The notes beneath the pieces were generated by a model. It made no database searches. It was given only the letters and a program-made list of their open reading frames with translations, and was not told the origin of the DNA. Below are positions 8,987 to 18,293 of a DNA stretch of 61,918 nt, one piece after another (position 1 is the stretch's first letter; the number at the start of each line of letters is the position of its first letter). The DNA comes from an uncultured Bifidobacterium sp. (lineage in GTDB: Bacteria > Actinomycetota > Actinomycetes > Actinomycetales > Bifidobacteriaceae): contig NZ_CALYOY010000007.1 in assembly GCF_945269915.1 (NCBI RefSeq), positions 1 to 61,918 on the forward strand, given 5' to 3'. The translations under genes were made by a program, and so were the position numbers.

Positions 8987-9075
8987 TGGCGGTTGAGGAG
9001 AGATTCGAACTCTCGGAGGGGGTTACCCTCACACGCTTTCGAGGCGTGCTCCTTAGACCGCTCGGACACTCAACC
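8987..9075 (-). tRNA. serU: tRNA-Ser, anticodon CGA
   Basis: The 89-nt gene includes an encoded CCA. The acceptor stem GGTTGAG pairs with CTCAACC, and the discriminator is G. The anticodon stem CACGC/GCGTG encloses the loop CTCGAAA, giving anticodon CGA (reads UCG). A long variable arm (class II) and a T-arm with GTTCGAATC are present. The symbol is by analogy only. Confidence 0.93.
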
Positions 9076-9113
9076 GATGTCGTTGCACGACGCTGCCGAA
9101 CAACAACTTTTCC

Positions 9114-9141
9114 ATTATGCCACACCTTCCCCGTCCGGCAA
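9114..9141 (-). promoter_or_regulatory. Promoter of tRNA-Ser(CGA)
   Basis: On the minus strand TTGCCG (9136-9141), a 16-bp spacer and CATAAT (9114-9119) lie about 40 bp before the tRNA. The rest of the gap up to truA (to 9276) shows nothing recognisable. Confidence 0.55.
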
Positions 9142-9276
9142 ACCGCGTGGCGCACTGATGGGGACACCTATAAAGGCCATGGGCCCTCGTGCCCGGCAAG
9201 CCCCCTGTTGCAACCCTCCGGAAAGACCGCAATGGTTCGTGGTTCCCGATTGATTCAAGCCGGTTGGCACATGGAA

Positions 9277-10287
9277 TCAGGAAGTCTCAAGGGTCCGCTT
9301 GGCCCTGATGGATGCCGCCCTGGCGGCCAACCGGTCGTCCGAGGGATACCGCACATGCTCAAGGGTCAGTCCGCAGGCGGCGGCAGGACCCGTCGCGCCC
9401 TCCCTGACCGGGTGCTCCACCTTCCGGCAGAACCAGGAGACGGTCTGCTTGCCCAGCCCGACCCTCAGGGAGGCGTTGACCAGTGAGCGCACCATGTTGT
9501 GGGCGAAGGCGTCGGCCACAATCGTGAAACAGACCAGGCCCGACTCCAGCACGGGGGTGTCGTAGGCAGGGCCGGCCCAGTTGGAAGACTCCCCAACCCC
9601 GGAAGGCCTTTCAAGCAGGGAGCGTCTCGGCACCCTGTCCCAGTGGGCATAGAGGACCTTGCGAATCGTGGTTCCACCCTCATTGGCCGTGGCGAAGGAC
9701 CCGAAGTCGTGCAGCCCTGGACAGGAGGCCACCGCCTGGTTCATGGATTCGAGATTCAGTTGGCCATCCAGGGGCAGGACGAATCCTCGCATCCTCGGGT
9801 CCAGGTCGTCCGGTCGGTCACAGACCCGGTAGACATAGGTCCGTTCCAGGGCAGAGAAACGGGCATCGAATCCCTCAGGAGCCAGGCGCAGATCGTGGAG
9901 GGCCATGTCGGCCGGCAGGAGGTGCCGCAGGCGGCGTTTCAGCGCCTCCACCGGATCCACATCCATGTGCCCCTGGCAGGATTCCAACAGGGCCCTGGGA
10001 ATATCCAGATGGCAGACCTGGTGGGAGGCATGCACCCCGGTATCGGTACGTCCGGCCACCACCAGGTGAGGGTTCCAGACCGGACCTTGATTTCCCGCCC
10101 TCCTCCCCCGCTGGTGGGTGACCACTGCCAGGGCCTCCTCCAGACAGCCCTGGACGGTCCTCAGCGTGGGCTGCCGTGCCCATCCATAGAAGGCCCCACC
10201 CTGGTAGGCGAGTTCTAGGCGCAGCCGGACGGTGCCGGTCGAGCCTTCCACCTGGGGCGCCCCGCCTTCTTTCCGAACTTCTGCCAC
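9277..10287 (-). CDS. truA: tRNA pseudouridine(38-40) synthase TruA
   Basis: TruA modifies uridines 38-40 in the anticodon stem-loop of many tRNAs. The 336-residue product has the catalytic aspartate in VVAGRTDTGVHA, preceded by LAYQGGAFYGWARQP. Later motifs include FSALERTYVYRV, DFGSFAT and AFAHNMVRSLV. At 336 residues it is longer than E. coli TruA (270 aa). The extra residues are in loops, including a Gly/Arg-rich one near residue 60 and one near residues 225-245. The start is GTG with AAAGGA eight bases upstream. It lies downstream of rplQ in the same direction, the common order, with a terminator-like hairpin between them. Confidence 0.95.
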   Translation of the reverse strand: MAEVRKEGGAPQVEGSTGTVRLRLELAYQGGAFYGWARQPTLRTVQGCLEEALAVVTHQRGRRAGNQGPVWNPHLVVAGRTDTGVHASHQVCHLDIPRALLESCQGHMDVDPVEALKRRLRHLLPADMALHDLRLAPEGFDARFSALERTYVYRVCDRPDDLDPRMRGFVLPLDGQLNLESMNQAVASCPGLHDFGSFATANEGGTTIRKVLYAHWDRVPRRSLLERPSGVGESSNWAGPAYDTPVLESGLVCFTIVADAFAHNMVRSLVNASLRVGLGKQTVSWFCRKVEHPVREGATGPAAACGLTLEHVRYPSDDRLAARAASIRAKRTLETS

Positions 10288-10374
10288 CGGTTGTCCTTTG
10301 CTCTTCGTATCGCGCTGACGTTTAGCCCCGGCTTAGGGCCAGGCGGGACGGGATATAGGCCCACTGATAAGGAG

Positions 10375-10402
10375 AAGGGCCGGGAAGTGATTCCCGACCC
10401 TT
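10375..10402 (-). terminator. Terminator-like hairpin after rplQ
   Basis: A 12-bp stem with one mismatch (AAGGGTCGGGAA on the minus strand) and a 4-nt loop lies 43 bp past the rplQ stop. The T-run is poor, so some read-through into truA is possible. Confidence 0.55.
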
Positions 10403-10444
10403 TACACAGGTCCGAACCGGCACCTGCAGACTTCCCTGTGAGTC

Positions 10445-11092
10445 CTACTTCTTGGAGGCCTTCTTGGCGTCCTCGGCCACGTCGGCGTCCTCTTCGGCGG
10501 CTGCCTCGGCCTGGTCGGCCTCATCGGCCGTCTTCTCCAGGTCCTCGGCGGCCTCATCGGCCTGGGCCACGTCCGTGTCGGACTCGTTGGCCTCGACGGC
10601 CTGGTTCACGGCGTCGTCGGCGGCACCTTCGGCGACGGCTGCATCGGCTGCTGCGGCAACCTCGGCATCATCATCCTTGGCAGCGACCTTGGCTGCAGCC
10701 TCGGCCTCCTTGACGGTGGCCTTCTTGGCGGACAGAGGCTCGGTAACGAGCTCGATGACGGCCTGGGGGGCGTTGTCGCCACGGCGGGGGGCGATCTTGG
10801 TGATACGGGTGTAGCCACCCTCGCGCTGCTCCATCTGCTCGGCGATCCGGGTGAAGAGGATGTGGACCACGGACTTGTCGCGGATCACCCTCATGACCCT
10901 GCGGCGAGAAGCCAGGTCACCACGCTTGGCGAAGGTGATCAGGCGCTCGGCCAGGGGGCGAAGCCTCTTGGCCTTGGGCAGGGTGGTGGTGATACGACCA
11001 TGGGCGAACAGGCTGGTGGCCATGTTGGCCAGCATCAAACGCTCATGGGCCGGGCTGGAGGCCAGACGGGGGCCCTTGCTGGGTTTTGGCAT
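10445..11092 (-). CDS. rplQ: 50S ribosomal protein L17 with long acidic C-terminal tail
   Basis: L17 is a large-subunit protein near the tunnel exit. Its core, [29 protein letters not shown] through [13 protein letters not shown], fills about the first 125 residues, the usual length of the family. Roughly 90 more residues rich in Ala, Glu and Asp follow ([20 protein letters not shown] and similar), ending in KKASKK. Such tails are seen in bifidobacterial L17 and are probably disordered. AAGGAG precedes the ATG. It is the last ribosomal gene of the rpsM-rpsK-rpoA-rplQ run. Confidence 0.96.
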   Translation of the reverse strand: MPKPSKGPRLASSPAHERLMLANMATSLFAHGRITTTLPKAKRLRPLAERLITFAKRGDLASRRRVMRVIRDKSVVHILFTRIAEQMEQREGGYTRITKIAPRRGDNAPQAVIELVTEPLSAKKATVKEAEAAAKVAAKDDDAEVAAAADAAVAEGAADDAVNQAVEANESDTDVAQADEAAEDLEKTADEADQAEAAAEEDADVAEDAKKASKK

Positions 11093-11223
11093 TGGATTAT
11101 CTCCTTACAGGCCCCGGTAATCAGGTGGGCATTCGCCCGAACATCCGATTCCGGGGATTTCTTACTTCAACGGGCACCATAACAGAACTCGGGCATCCGC
11201 TCCCACGAAGGTTGACGGCAACC

Positions 11224-12219
11224 TCACTCGTCGTCAGGCGAGAAGAAGGTGCCCCCCTCGAGATTGTTGGTGTCGAAGCCCAGAGGCGACGCCTTCAGGG
11301 AAAGACCCATGCCTTCGAGCTTCTCCTTGACCTCGTCGATGGACTTCATACCGAAGTTGCGGATGTCGAGCAGGTCCTGCTCGGTGTGCGAAACCAGCTC
11401 ACCGATGGTGTGGATACCCTCGCGCTTGAGGCAGTTATAGGAACGCTGCGTCAGGTTCAGGTCCTCGATCGGCACTGACATCTCCGGATCGGCCTCTTCG
11501 ACGACGGGCTCGGGCCCGACCTCGACACCCTCGGCCTGGGTGTTGAGCTCGCGGCAGAGACCGAAGAGCTCCACCAGGGTGGAACCTGCCGATGCCACGG
11601 CGTCGCGCGGCGAGATGGCGGGCTTGGTCTCCACATCCAGGACCAGCTTGTCGAAGTCCGTGCGCTGCTCGACACGGGTGGCCTCGACCTTATAGCTGAC
11701 CTTGAGAACCGGGGAGTAGATGGAATCGACCGGGATGCGGCCGATCTCATCGCTGTCCTGCTTGTTGAGCTGGGCCTGGACGTATCCACGACCCCTCTCG
11801 ACGGTGAACTCGATCTCCAGCTCTCCATCATCCGCCAGGGTGGCGATGTGGAGATCCGGGTTGGCGATGGTGACGCCTGCCGGCGGGGTGATGTCCCCGG
11901 CGGTGGCTTCGCCCTTGCCGCTCTTACGCAGATACATGACCACGGGCTCGTCGTACTCGCTGTTCAGCACGATGCCCTTGATGTTGAGGAGGATCTCGGT
12001 GACGTCCTCTTCCACACCCGGCAGGGTGGTGAACTCATGCAGGGCTCCGGAGATACGGACCGAGGTGACGGCCGCACCGGGAATGGAGCTCAGCAGGGTA
12101 CGACGCAGGGAATTACCCAGGGTATAGCCGAATCCGGGTTCCAGGGGCTCGATGGTGAAGCGGGAGCGCTGGGCATTGACGACTTCTTCGGTAAGTGTCG
12201 GACGCTGTGCAATAAGCAC
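11224..12219 (-). CDS. rpoA: DNA-directed RNA polymerase alpha subunit
   Basis: Alpha forms the dimer on which RNA polymerase assembles, and its C-terminal domain contacts activators and UP elements. The 331-residue product has the alpha N-terminal domain ([29 protein letters not shown]) to about residue 230. A linker leads to the C-terminal domain ([25 protein letters not shown]), which has helix-hairpin-helix motifs. The start is GTG at 12219, preceded by AAAGGA eight bases upstream. A longer in-frame start at 12258 lacks such a site and adds unlike residues. Confidence 0.96.
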   Translation of the reverse strand: MLIAQRPTLTEEVVNAQRSRFTIEPLEPGFGYTLGNSLRRTLLSSIPGAAVTSVRISGALHEFTTLPGVEEDVTEILLNIKGIVLNSEYDEPVVMYLRKSGKGEATAGDITPPAGVTIANPDLHIATLADDGELEIEFTVERGRGYVQAQLNKQDSDEIGRIPVDSIYSPVLKVSYKVEATRVEQRTDFDKLVLDVETKPAISPRDAVASAGSTLVELFGLCRELNTQAEGVEVGPEPVVEEADPEMSVPIEDLNLTQRSYNCLKREGIHTIGELVSHTEQDLLDIRNFGMKSIDEVKEKLEGMGLSLKASPLGFDTNNLEGGTFFSPDDE

Positions 12220-12294
12220 TGTTGCTATCCTTTCAGCTCCGACCGGCGGTGCACACACCGGTCTTCGCGGGTGGATTCATGGTTTTTCTAGTGC

Positions 12295-12693
12295 TCAGAC
12301 GCGACGGCGCTTGGGAGGACGGACACCATTGTGTGCCTGGGGGGTCACATCGGAGATGGACCCGACCTCGAGACCTGCGGACTGCAGGGAACGGATGGCT
12401 GTCTCACGACCAGAGCCCGGGCCCTTGACGAAGACATCGACCTTCTTGACGCCGTGCTCCATGGCCTTGCGGGCTGCGGACTCGGCTGCCATACCCGCTG
12501 CATACGGGGTGGACTTACGGGAGCCCTTGAAGCCGACATCGCCACCTGATGCCCAGGCGACGACCGCGCCGGAGGGGTCCGTGATGGAGATGATGGTGTT
12601 GTTGAACGTTGACTTGATATGCGCCTGCCCGACGGGAACCGACTTGCGGTCCCTGCGACGAGGCTTGCGCGCGGCCTGCTTTGCTGCTGCCAT
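12295..12693 (-). CDS. rpsK: 30S ribosomal protein S11
   Basis: S11 sits on the 30S platform, near the Shine-Dalgarno helix. The 132-residue product has the basic N-terminus [17 protein letters not shown], the core [27 protein letters not shown] and the C-terminal [17 protein letters not shown], all typical. GAAGGAAACGAGG precedes the ATG. It lies between rpsM and rpoA, the universal order. Confidence 0.98.
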   Translation of the reverse strand: MAAAKQAARKPRRRDRKSVPVGQAHIKSTFNNTIISITDPSGAVVAWASGGDVGFKGSRKSTPYAAGMAAESAARKAMEHGVKKVDVFVKGPGSGRETAIRSLQSAGLEVGSISDVTPQAHNGVRPPKRRRV

Positions 12694-12772
12694 TGATCCT
12701 CGTTTCCTTCTAACGAATTACTGATTGCTTGCTCGGGATAAGCGGGGGCGAACCCCTGTCCCGAATCCGGCC

Positions 12773-13150
12773 TTACTTCGTCGCCTTCTTCTTTCCGGCG
12801 ACTGTGCGCTTCGGTCCCTTGCGGGTACGGGCGTTGGTCTTGGTACGCTGACCGCGCACGGGCAGACCCCTGCGGTGGCGCTGGCCCTGATAGCAATTGA
12901 TCTGGATCTTACGGCGAATATCGGCGTCGATCTCACGACGCAGATCACCCTCGATCTTGTAGTTGCCTTCGAGGTAATCACGCAGCGTAATGAGCTGCTC
13001 ATCCGTGAGATCCTTGACGCGGGTGTCCGGATTCACTCCGGTCGCGGCAAGTGTTTCCTTGGCACGAGTACGCCCGACACCGAAAATGTAGGTGAGGGCT
13101 ATCTCGATGCGCTTCTCGTTGGGGATGTCGACTCCGGCAAGACGTGCCAT
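12773..13150 (-). CDS. rpsM: 30S ribosomal protein S13
   Basis: S13 in the 30S head contacts the P-site tRNA and forms bridges to the 50S subunit. The 125-residue product begins [21 protein letters not shown] and contains the H2TH region [11 protein letters not shown]. The basic tail is [24 protein letters not shown]. The ATG at 13150 has AAAGGA nine bases upstream. The 23 extra codons above it are not S13-like and are rejected. Confidence 0.97.
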   Translation of the reverse strand: MARLAGVDIPNEKRIEIALTYIFGVGRTRAKETLAATGVNPDTRVKDLTDEQLITLRDYLEGNYKIEGDLRREIDADIRRKIQINCYQGQRHRRGLPVRGQRTKTNARTRKGPKRTVAGKKKATK

Positions 13151-13282
13151 TGCGATTCCTTTTTGTTCTACGCAGGTCGTGCACCAAGTCTTCCGGTCTC
13201 CCGGCCCGGGCCTGCGCACCCGGGGTTCAGTCTGACGACTGTGACTCAGCGCCTTTGTGTTTCGTTGCCGCTGGAAATCCGC

Positions 13283-13396
13283 TCAGCCCTGGCGCTGCTT
13301 GTGGCGCGGGTTTTTGCAGATCACCATGACGCGGCCGTGTCGACGAATCACGCGGCAGTTCTCGCAGATTCTCTTCACACTAGGGCTGACCTTCAT
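13283..13396 (-). CDS. rpmJ: 50S ribosomal protein L36
   Basis: This 37-residue zinc-ribbon protein of the large subunit starts [21 protein letters not shown]. The Cys11, Cys14, Cys27 and His32 pattern is that of the zinc-binding (C+) type. It lies between infA and rpsM, its normal position. It is short and easy to miss. Confidence 0.96.
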   Translation of the reverse strand: MKVSPSVKRICENCRVIRRHGRVMVICKNPRHKQRQG

Positions 13397-13420
13397 GGTT
13401 TTCCTTTACTTGTGTACCTA

Positions 13421-13639
13421 TCACTTGTACCGGTACGTAATACGACCGCGGTTCAGATCGTAGGGACTCATTTCAAGCACCACCCTGTCCTGGGGCAGAA
13501 TGCGGATGTAGTTCTTGCGCATCTTGCCTGAAATGGTGGCCAGGACAATGTGCTTGTTCTCGAGCTCGACGCGAAACATTGCATTCGGCAACGCCTCGAC
13601 GACCCGCCCCTCAACTTCAATCACACCATCTTTTGCCAT
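13421..13639 (-). CDS. infA: Translation initiation factor IF-1
   Basis: IF-1 is a single OB-fold protein that binds the 30S A site during initiation. The 72-residue product, [19 protein letters not shown] to [11 protein letters not shown], matches the family length and sequence. The ATG at 13639 has AGAAGG upstream. An 18-codon upstream extension is rejected. It is the first gene of the infA-rpmJ-rpsM-rpsK-rpoA-rplQ unit, with a candidate promoter just upstream. Confidence 0.97.
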   Translation of the reverse strand: MAKDGVIEVEGRVVEALPNAMFRVELENKHIVLATISGKMRKNYIRILPQDRVVLEMSPYDLNRGRITYRYK

Positions 13640-13938
13640 AAGCCTTCTATCCGATCCTCGGCTGATTACACAACGCGTCAGAAGACACGCCAAATTGCAA
13701 GTATAGCATCAATGGATACAACTCGGTTAAGTGGCGTGTTGATATAGCAAAGGGGCCGCACCAATGTGGCCTGCCATGCACAACCATCATAGCAGGACAC
13801 CGGCGCGGTCCCTCCCGAATCGAAGAACAAACCGGAAAACCGCGGACCGACAGGGGGTGGAGAAATCCCGAATCGACCCGCGGAGCTCTTATACGGCTTT
13901 ACCCCGGACCGTCGCCGGACCGGAGCAGAAAGCGGCCC
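13640..13938. other. infA upstream region with extended -10 promoter
   Basis: No gene is seen. On the minus strand TGC-TATACT (hexamer at 13700-13705) forms an extended -10 element 61 bp upstream of infA. The -35 is weak (TTAACC at 19-bp spacing). This would let infA be transcribed separately from the adk end of the ribosomal cluster. The remainder towards the hsp20 stop has no clear signal. Confidence 0.5.
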
Positions 13939-14400
13939 TCAGTCCTCGATGGCGATGGACTGCTTGTTGTCGACCTGCTTGACGCTGGCCTTGGGCAGGC
14001 TGATCTCCAGGGTGCCGTTGGTGTACTTGGCGTGGATGTCCTCCTGGCGGACATTATCGCCGACGTAGAAGCTGCGTGAGCAGGAACCGGTGTACCGCTC
14101 GCGACGGATCCACTGACCCTTGTCATCCTTGTCGCCCTGATCGGCGTTCTTCTGGGCCGAGACCACCAGGTAGCCGTCCTCCAACCGCAGGGAGATGTCC
14201 TTCTTGTCGAAGCCGGGCATATCCACGTCGATCTGATACTGGTCATCCTTCTCACGAACATCCGTGTTCATCAGCGGGCCGGCCATGGCGACACCCTTGC
14301 CGTCATCCTGACGACGGGCGTCACGCCAGTTGTTGAAGAAGGGATCGTCAAAGAAATCACTGAAAATCGAGTTGTTCATCAATGCAGGGAACATTGCCAT
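13939..14400 (-). CDS. hsp20: Small heat shock protein (Hsp20/alpha-crystallin family)
   Basis: This is an ATP-independent holdase that keeps unfolding proteins soluble under heat stress. The 153-residue product has a short N-terminal arm (MAMFPALMNNSIFSDFFDD). The alpha-crystallin domain runs from about residue 40 to 145 (DVREKDDQYQIDVDMPGFDKKDISLRLEDGYL), with the family motif GTLEISLPKA near the end. The ATG at 14400 has AAGGAG seven bases upstream. It has a long leader (about 170 nt) beginning at a HAIR-type operator. It is divergent from gdhA, and its stop lies 299 bp above infA. Confidence 0.95.
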   Translation of the reverse strand: MAMFPALMNNSIFSDFFDDPFFNNWRDARRQDDGKGVAMAGPLMNTDVREKDDQYQIDVDMPGFDKKDISLRLEDGYLVVSAQKNADQGDKDDKGQWIRRERYTGSCSRSFYVGDNVRQEDIHAKYTNGTLEISLPKASVKQVDNKQSIAIED

Positions 14401-14572
14401 AATTGCACTCCTTAATGCTGTCAAGTCGTTACCGCGGCAAGCGCCCCGCCGATGCCGCCCCCAGAAACCTGCGACCGACGGGACATCCGAGGCCTGTGAC
14501 CTCTTCCTTGCCTGTCACTATCTTCAATTCCCCGGGTGCCCTCTTCATGCCCGGTTTTCACCCAGGGAATAA

Positions 14573-14599
14573 AAAGTTGAGTCAGACAGACTCAACTTT
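14573..14599 (-). promoter_or_regulatory. HAIR-like HspR operator upstream of hsp20
   Basis: The dyad AAAGTTGAGTC-AGACA-GACTCAACTTT has perfect 11-bp arms. Its core TTGAGT-N7-ACTCAA matches the HAIR consensus (CTTGAGT-N7-ACTCAAG) bound by the HspR repressor in all but the outer base of each side. On the minus strand it contains a -35-like TTGAGT (14590-14595) for hsp20, with a weak TATTCC 18 bp downstream. HspR itself is not in this window. Confidence 0.8.
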
Positions 14600-14666
14600 G
14601 AATCTTGGTCTTTCCGGCTTTCGAGAGGCAAGTGCCCACATCCTAAGACACATTGCGGTCCGGCTC

Positions 14667-16139
<1,473 letters not shown>

Positions 16140-16200
16140 ACCCACGGGCGGTGAGTCCGGAAAGGGCGCAGACCCGCCCCGGAACCCGCTGAGATACGAA

Positions 16201-16236
16201 TGGAGGGGGTCGACCCATCGGGGTCGGCCCCCTCCA
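16201..16236. terminator. Bidirectional terminator between gdhA and the ABC exporter operon
   Basis: A 15-bp stem (TGGAGGGGGTCGACC with GGTCGGCCCCCTCCA, one T-G pair) with a 6-nt loop lies between two convergent genes. T-runs are absent. Confidence 0.7.
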
Positions 16237-16280
16237 CTGACATTCATGGCCCTCGCCCGTCCCCGGACCGGCAGGGAGAC

Positions 16281-18293
16281 CTACTCCAGTTCCAAGGCTC
16301 CGGTATAGAGCTGGTAGTACTCACCGTGCTTGGCGATGAGCTCATCATGGTTGCCGCGTTCGATGATCCGCCCATGGTCCAGGACCATGATCACATCGGA
16401 GTTGCGGACCGTGGAGAGCCTGTGGGCGATGACGAAGACCGTCCTCCCCCGCATCAGGGCGTCCATACCCTGCTGGACCACCTCCTCGGTCCTGGTGTCG
16501 ATCGAAGAAGTGGCCTCGTCCAGGATCATGGCCGGGGGGTCCGCGACGGCGGCCCTGGCAATGGAGATCAGCTGGCGCTGCCCCTGGGAGAGGCCGCTCC
16601 CATCCCCCTCCAGGACGGTCTGGTACCCCTGGGGAAGCATGCGGATGAAACCATCGGCGTTGGTCATCCTGGCCGCTTCCATACACTCCTGGTCGGTGGC
16701 GTCCAGGCGACCATAGCGGATGTTGTCCAGGACTGTACCGGTGAAGAGGTTGACGTCCTGGAGGACGATGCCCAGGGAACGACGGAGGTCCGGCTTACGG
16801 ATGTTCCTCACGTCGATCCCGTCGTAGAGGATCTGGCCCTGCTGGATGTCGTAGAAGCGATTGATCAGGTTGGTGATCGTGGTCTTGCCGGCACCGGTGG
16901 CGCCGACCAGGGCCACCTTCTGCCCCGGCTTGGCGAACCAGGTGATGTCATGCAGGACGGGCTTCTTGGGGTCATAGCCGAAGCTGACATCGGTGAACCG
17001 CACATCCCCCTGGAGGAGGGTGTAGCGCCCGTCAGGCGAGGTAATGGCCTGGTCCTTGGCTTTCAGGGCCACATCACGGGCTTCCCCGGGTAGCTTCATG
17101 GCGGCCTCCAGCGAGCGCCTGCCGTCATCGTTCACGTCACGCTTCCAGGCCCAGTGCCCGGTCTCGTGGTCGACCGGGGTCATGGTGCGGCCGTCCGAGG
17201 CCAGCTCGACGCTGACCAGGCTGACCGTACCATGGTCGGACTCGGCGGGTTGGTCCATCAGGTCGAAGATCCGGGAGGCACCGGCCAGGGCCATCATGAC
17301 CATGTTGAACTGCATGGAGACCTGACCGATGGGGTTGATGAAGGAGCGGGACAGGGTCAGGAGCGAGACGATGGTCCCCAGGGTGAGCGGCCCCGCCCCG
17401 GTCAGACCCGCATTCCTCATCCCCGCGATGCCGGCCAGACCACCGACGATGGCCAGGATGACATAGAGGAGGTAACCCATGTTGCCCACGACCGGCATGG
17501 TCACGTTCCCGTAGGTGTTGGCCTGGGCCGAGGCATGGAAGAGCTCCTCGTTCCGGGCCTCGAAGACCTTGGCCGTGGCATCCTCATGGTTGAAGACCTT
17601 GATCACCTTCTGCCCGTTGACGGCCTCCTCGACAAAGGCGTTGACCTGGCCCAGATAGCGCTGCTGGTGGACGAAGTACCGTCCGCTTCGGGTGACCAGC
17701 ACCCGGACGACCACGATCAGGACGGCCGAGAAGACCAGGGTCAGGACGGTGAAGGGGATGGAGAGCCAGAGCATGGAGATCAGGGCCGCCAGGGCGGAGA
17801 GGACCGAGGAGACCATCTGCGGGAAGGACTGGGAGATGGCCTGACGGAGGGTGTCCGTGTCGTTGGTGTAGCGGCTCATGGTGTCGCCGTGCTCATGGGT
17901 GTCGAAGAAGCCGATGGGCAACTCCTGCTGGTGGGCGAACATCTGGTCGCGGATGGTCTTCAGGGTGCCCTGTTCCACCTTGACGATCAACCAGTTCCAG
18001 AACCAGGAGCAGAAGGTCCCCACAGCATAGAGGCAGCCCATCAGGATCAGGGTACGCATCAGGGGGCCCCAGTCCGGGTCGGTGGCTCCCACCAGGGGGA
18101 GGATGTAGTGGTCGATCAGAGGCTGGAGGAAGAAGGCCGAGGCCGCCTGGGCCCCCGCGCTGATGATGATGCACACCACGATCACGACCAGCTGCCAGCG
18201 ATAGGCCATCAGGTAGCCCAGGAGACGACGCGTGGTTCCCGGGGCGGCCCGGTCCAGGCGGGGCTTGCGGTCCTTGAATGATTCGTCACTCAT
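16281..18293 (-). CDS. ABC exporter subunit with canonical ATPase site (heterodimer partner 2)
   Basis: This is a half-transporter with a six-helix transmembrane domain fused to a nucleotide-binding domain (670 residues). The ATPase part has Walker A GATGAGKTT and signature LSQGQRQ. Walker B is MILDEATSSID with the catalytic Glu, and the H-loop is VIAHRLSTV, all canonical. About 65 extra residues of mixed character lie between the last membrane helix and the ATPase domain (about residues 350-415). The start overlaps the end of the upstream ABC gene by 8 bp, so the two are translationally coupled. With its degenerate partner it should form a TM287/288- or BmrCD-like heterodimeric exporter. The substrate (drug, lipid or peptide) is unknown. 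Confidence 0.93.
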   Translation of the reverse strand: MSDESFKDRKPRLDRAAPGTTRRLLGYLMAYRWQLVVIVVCIIISAGAQAASAFFLQPLIDHYILPLVGATDPDWGPLMRTLILMGCLYAVGTFCSWFWNWLIVKVEQGTLKTIRDQMFAHQQELPIGFFDTHEHGDTMSRYTNDTDTLRQAISQSFPQMVSSVLSALAALISMLWLSIPFTVLTLVFSAVLIVVVRVLVTRSGRYFVHQQRYLGQVNAFVEEAVNGQKVIKVFNHEDATAKVFEARNEELFHASAQANTYGNVTMPVVGNMGYLLYVILAIVGGLAGIAGMRNAGLTGAGPLTLGTIVSLLTLSRSFINPIGQVSMQFNMVMMALAGASRIFDLMDQPAESDHGTVSLVSVELASDGRTMTPVDHETGHWAWKRDVNDDGRRSLEAAMKLPGEARDVALKAKDQAITSPDGRYTLLQGDVRFTDVSFGYDPKKPVLHDITWFAKPGQKVALVGATGAGKTTITNLINRFYDIQQGQILYDGIDVRNIRKPDLRRSLGIVLQDVNLFTGTVLDNIRYGRLDATDQECMEAARMTNADGFIRMLPQGYQTVLEGDGSGLSQGQRQLISIARAAVADPPAMILDEATSSIDTRTEEVVQQGMDALMRGRTVFVIAHRLSTVRNSDVIMVLDHGRIIERGNHDELIAKHGEYYQLYTGALELE

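Noticed and set aside
13902-13925. CCGGACCG repeats downstream of hsp20 as a terminator
   Set aside because: They are direct repeats, not an inverted repeat, and no T-run follows.
17154-18281. A 375-codon plus-strand frame opposite the ABC exporter gene
   Set aside because: It is an antisense shadow with no start signal. The ABC motifs are all on the minus strand.
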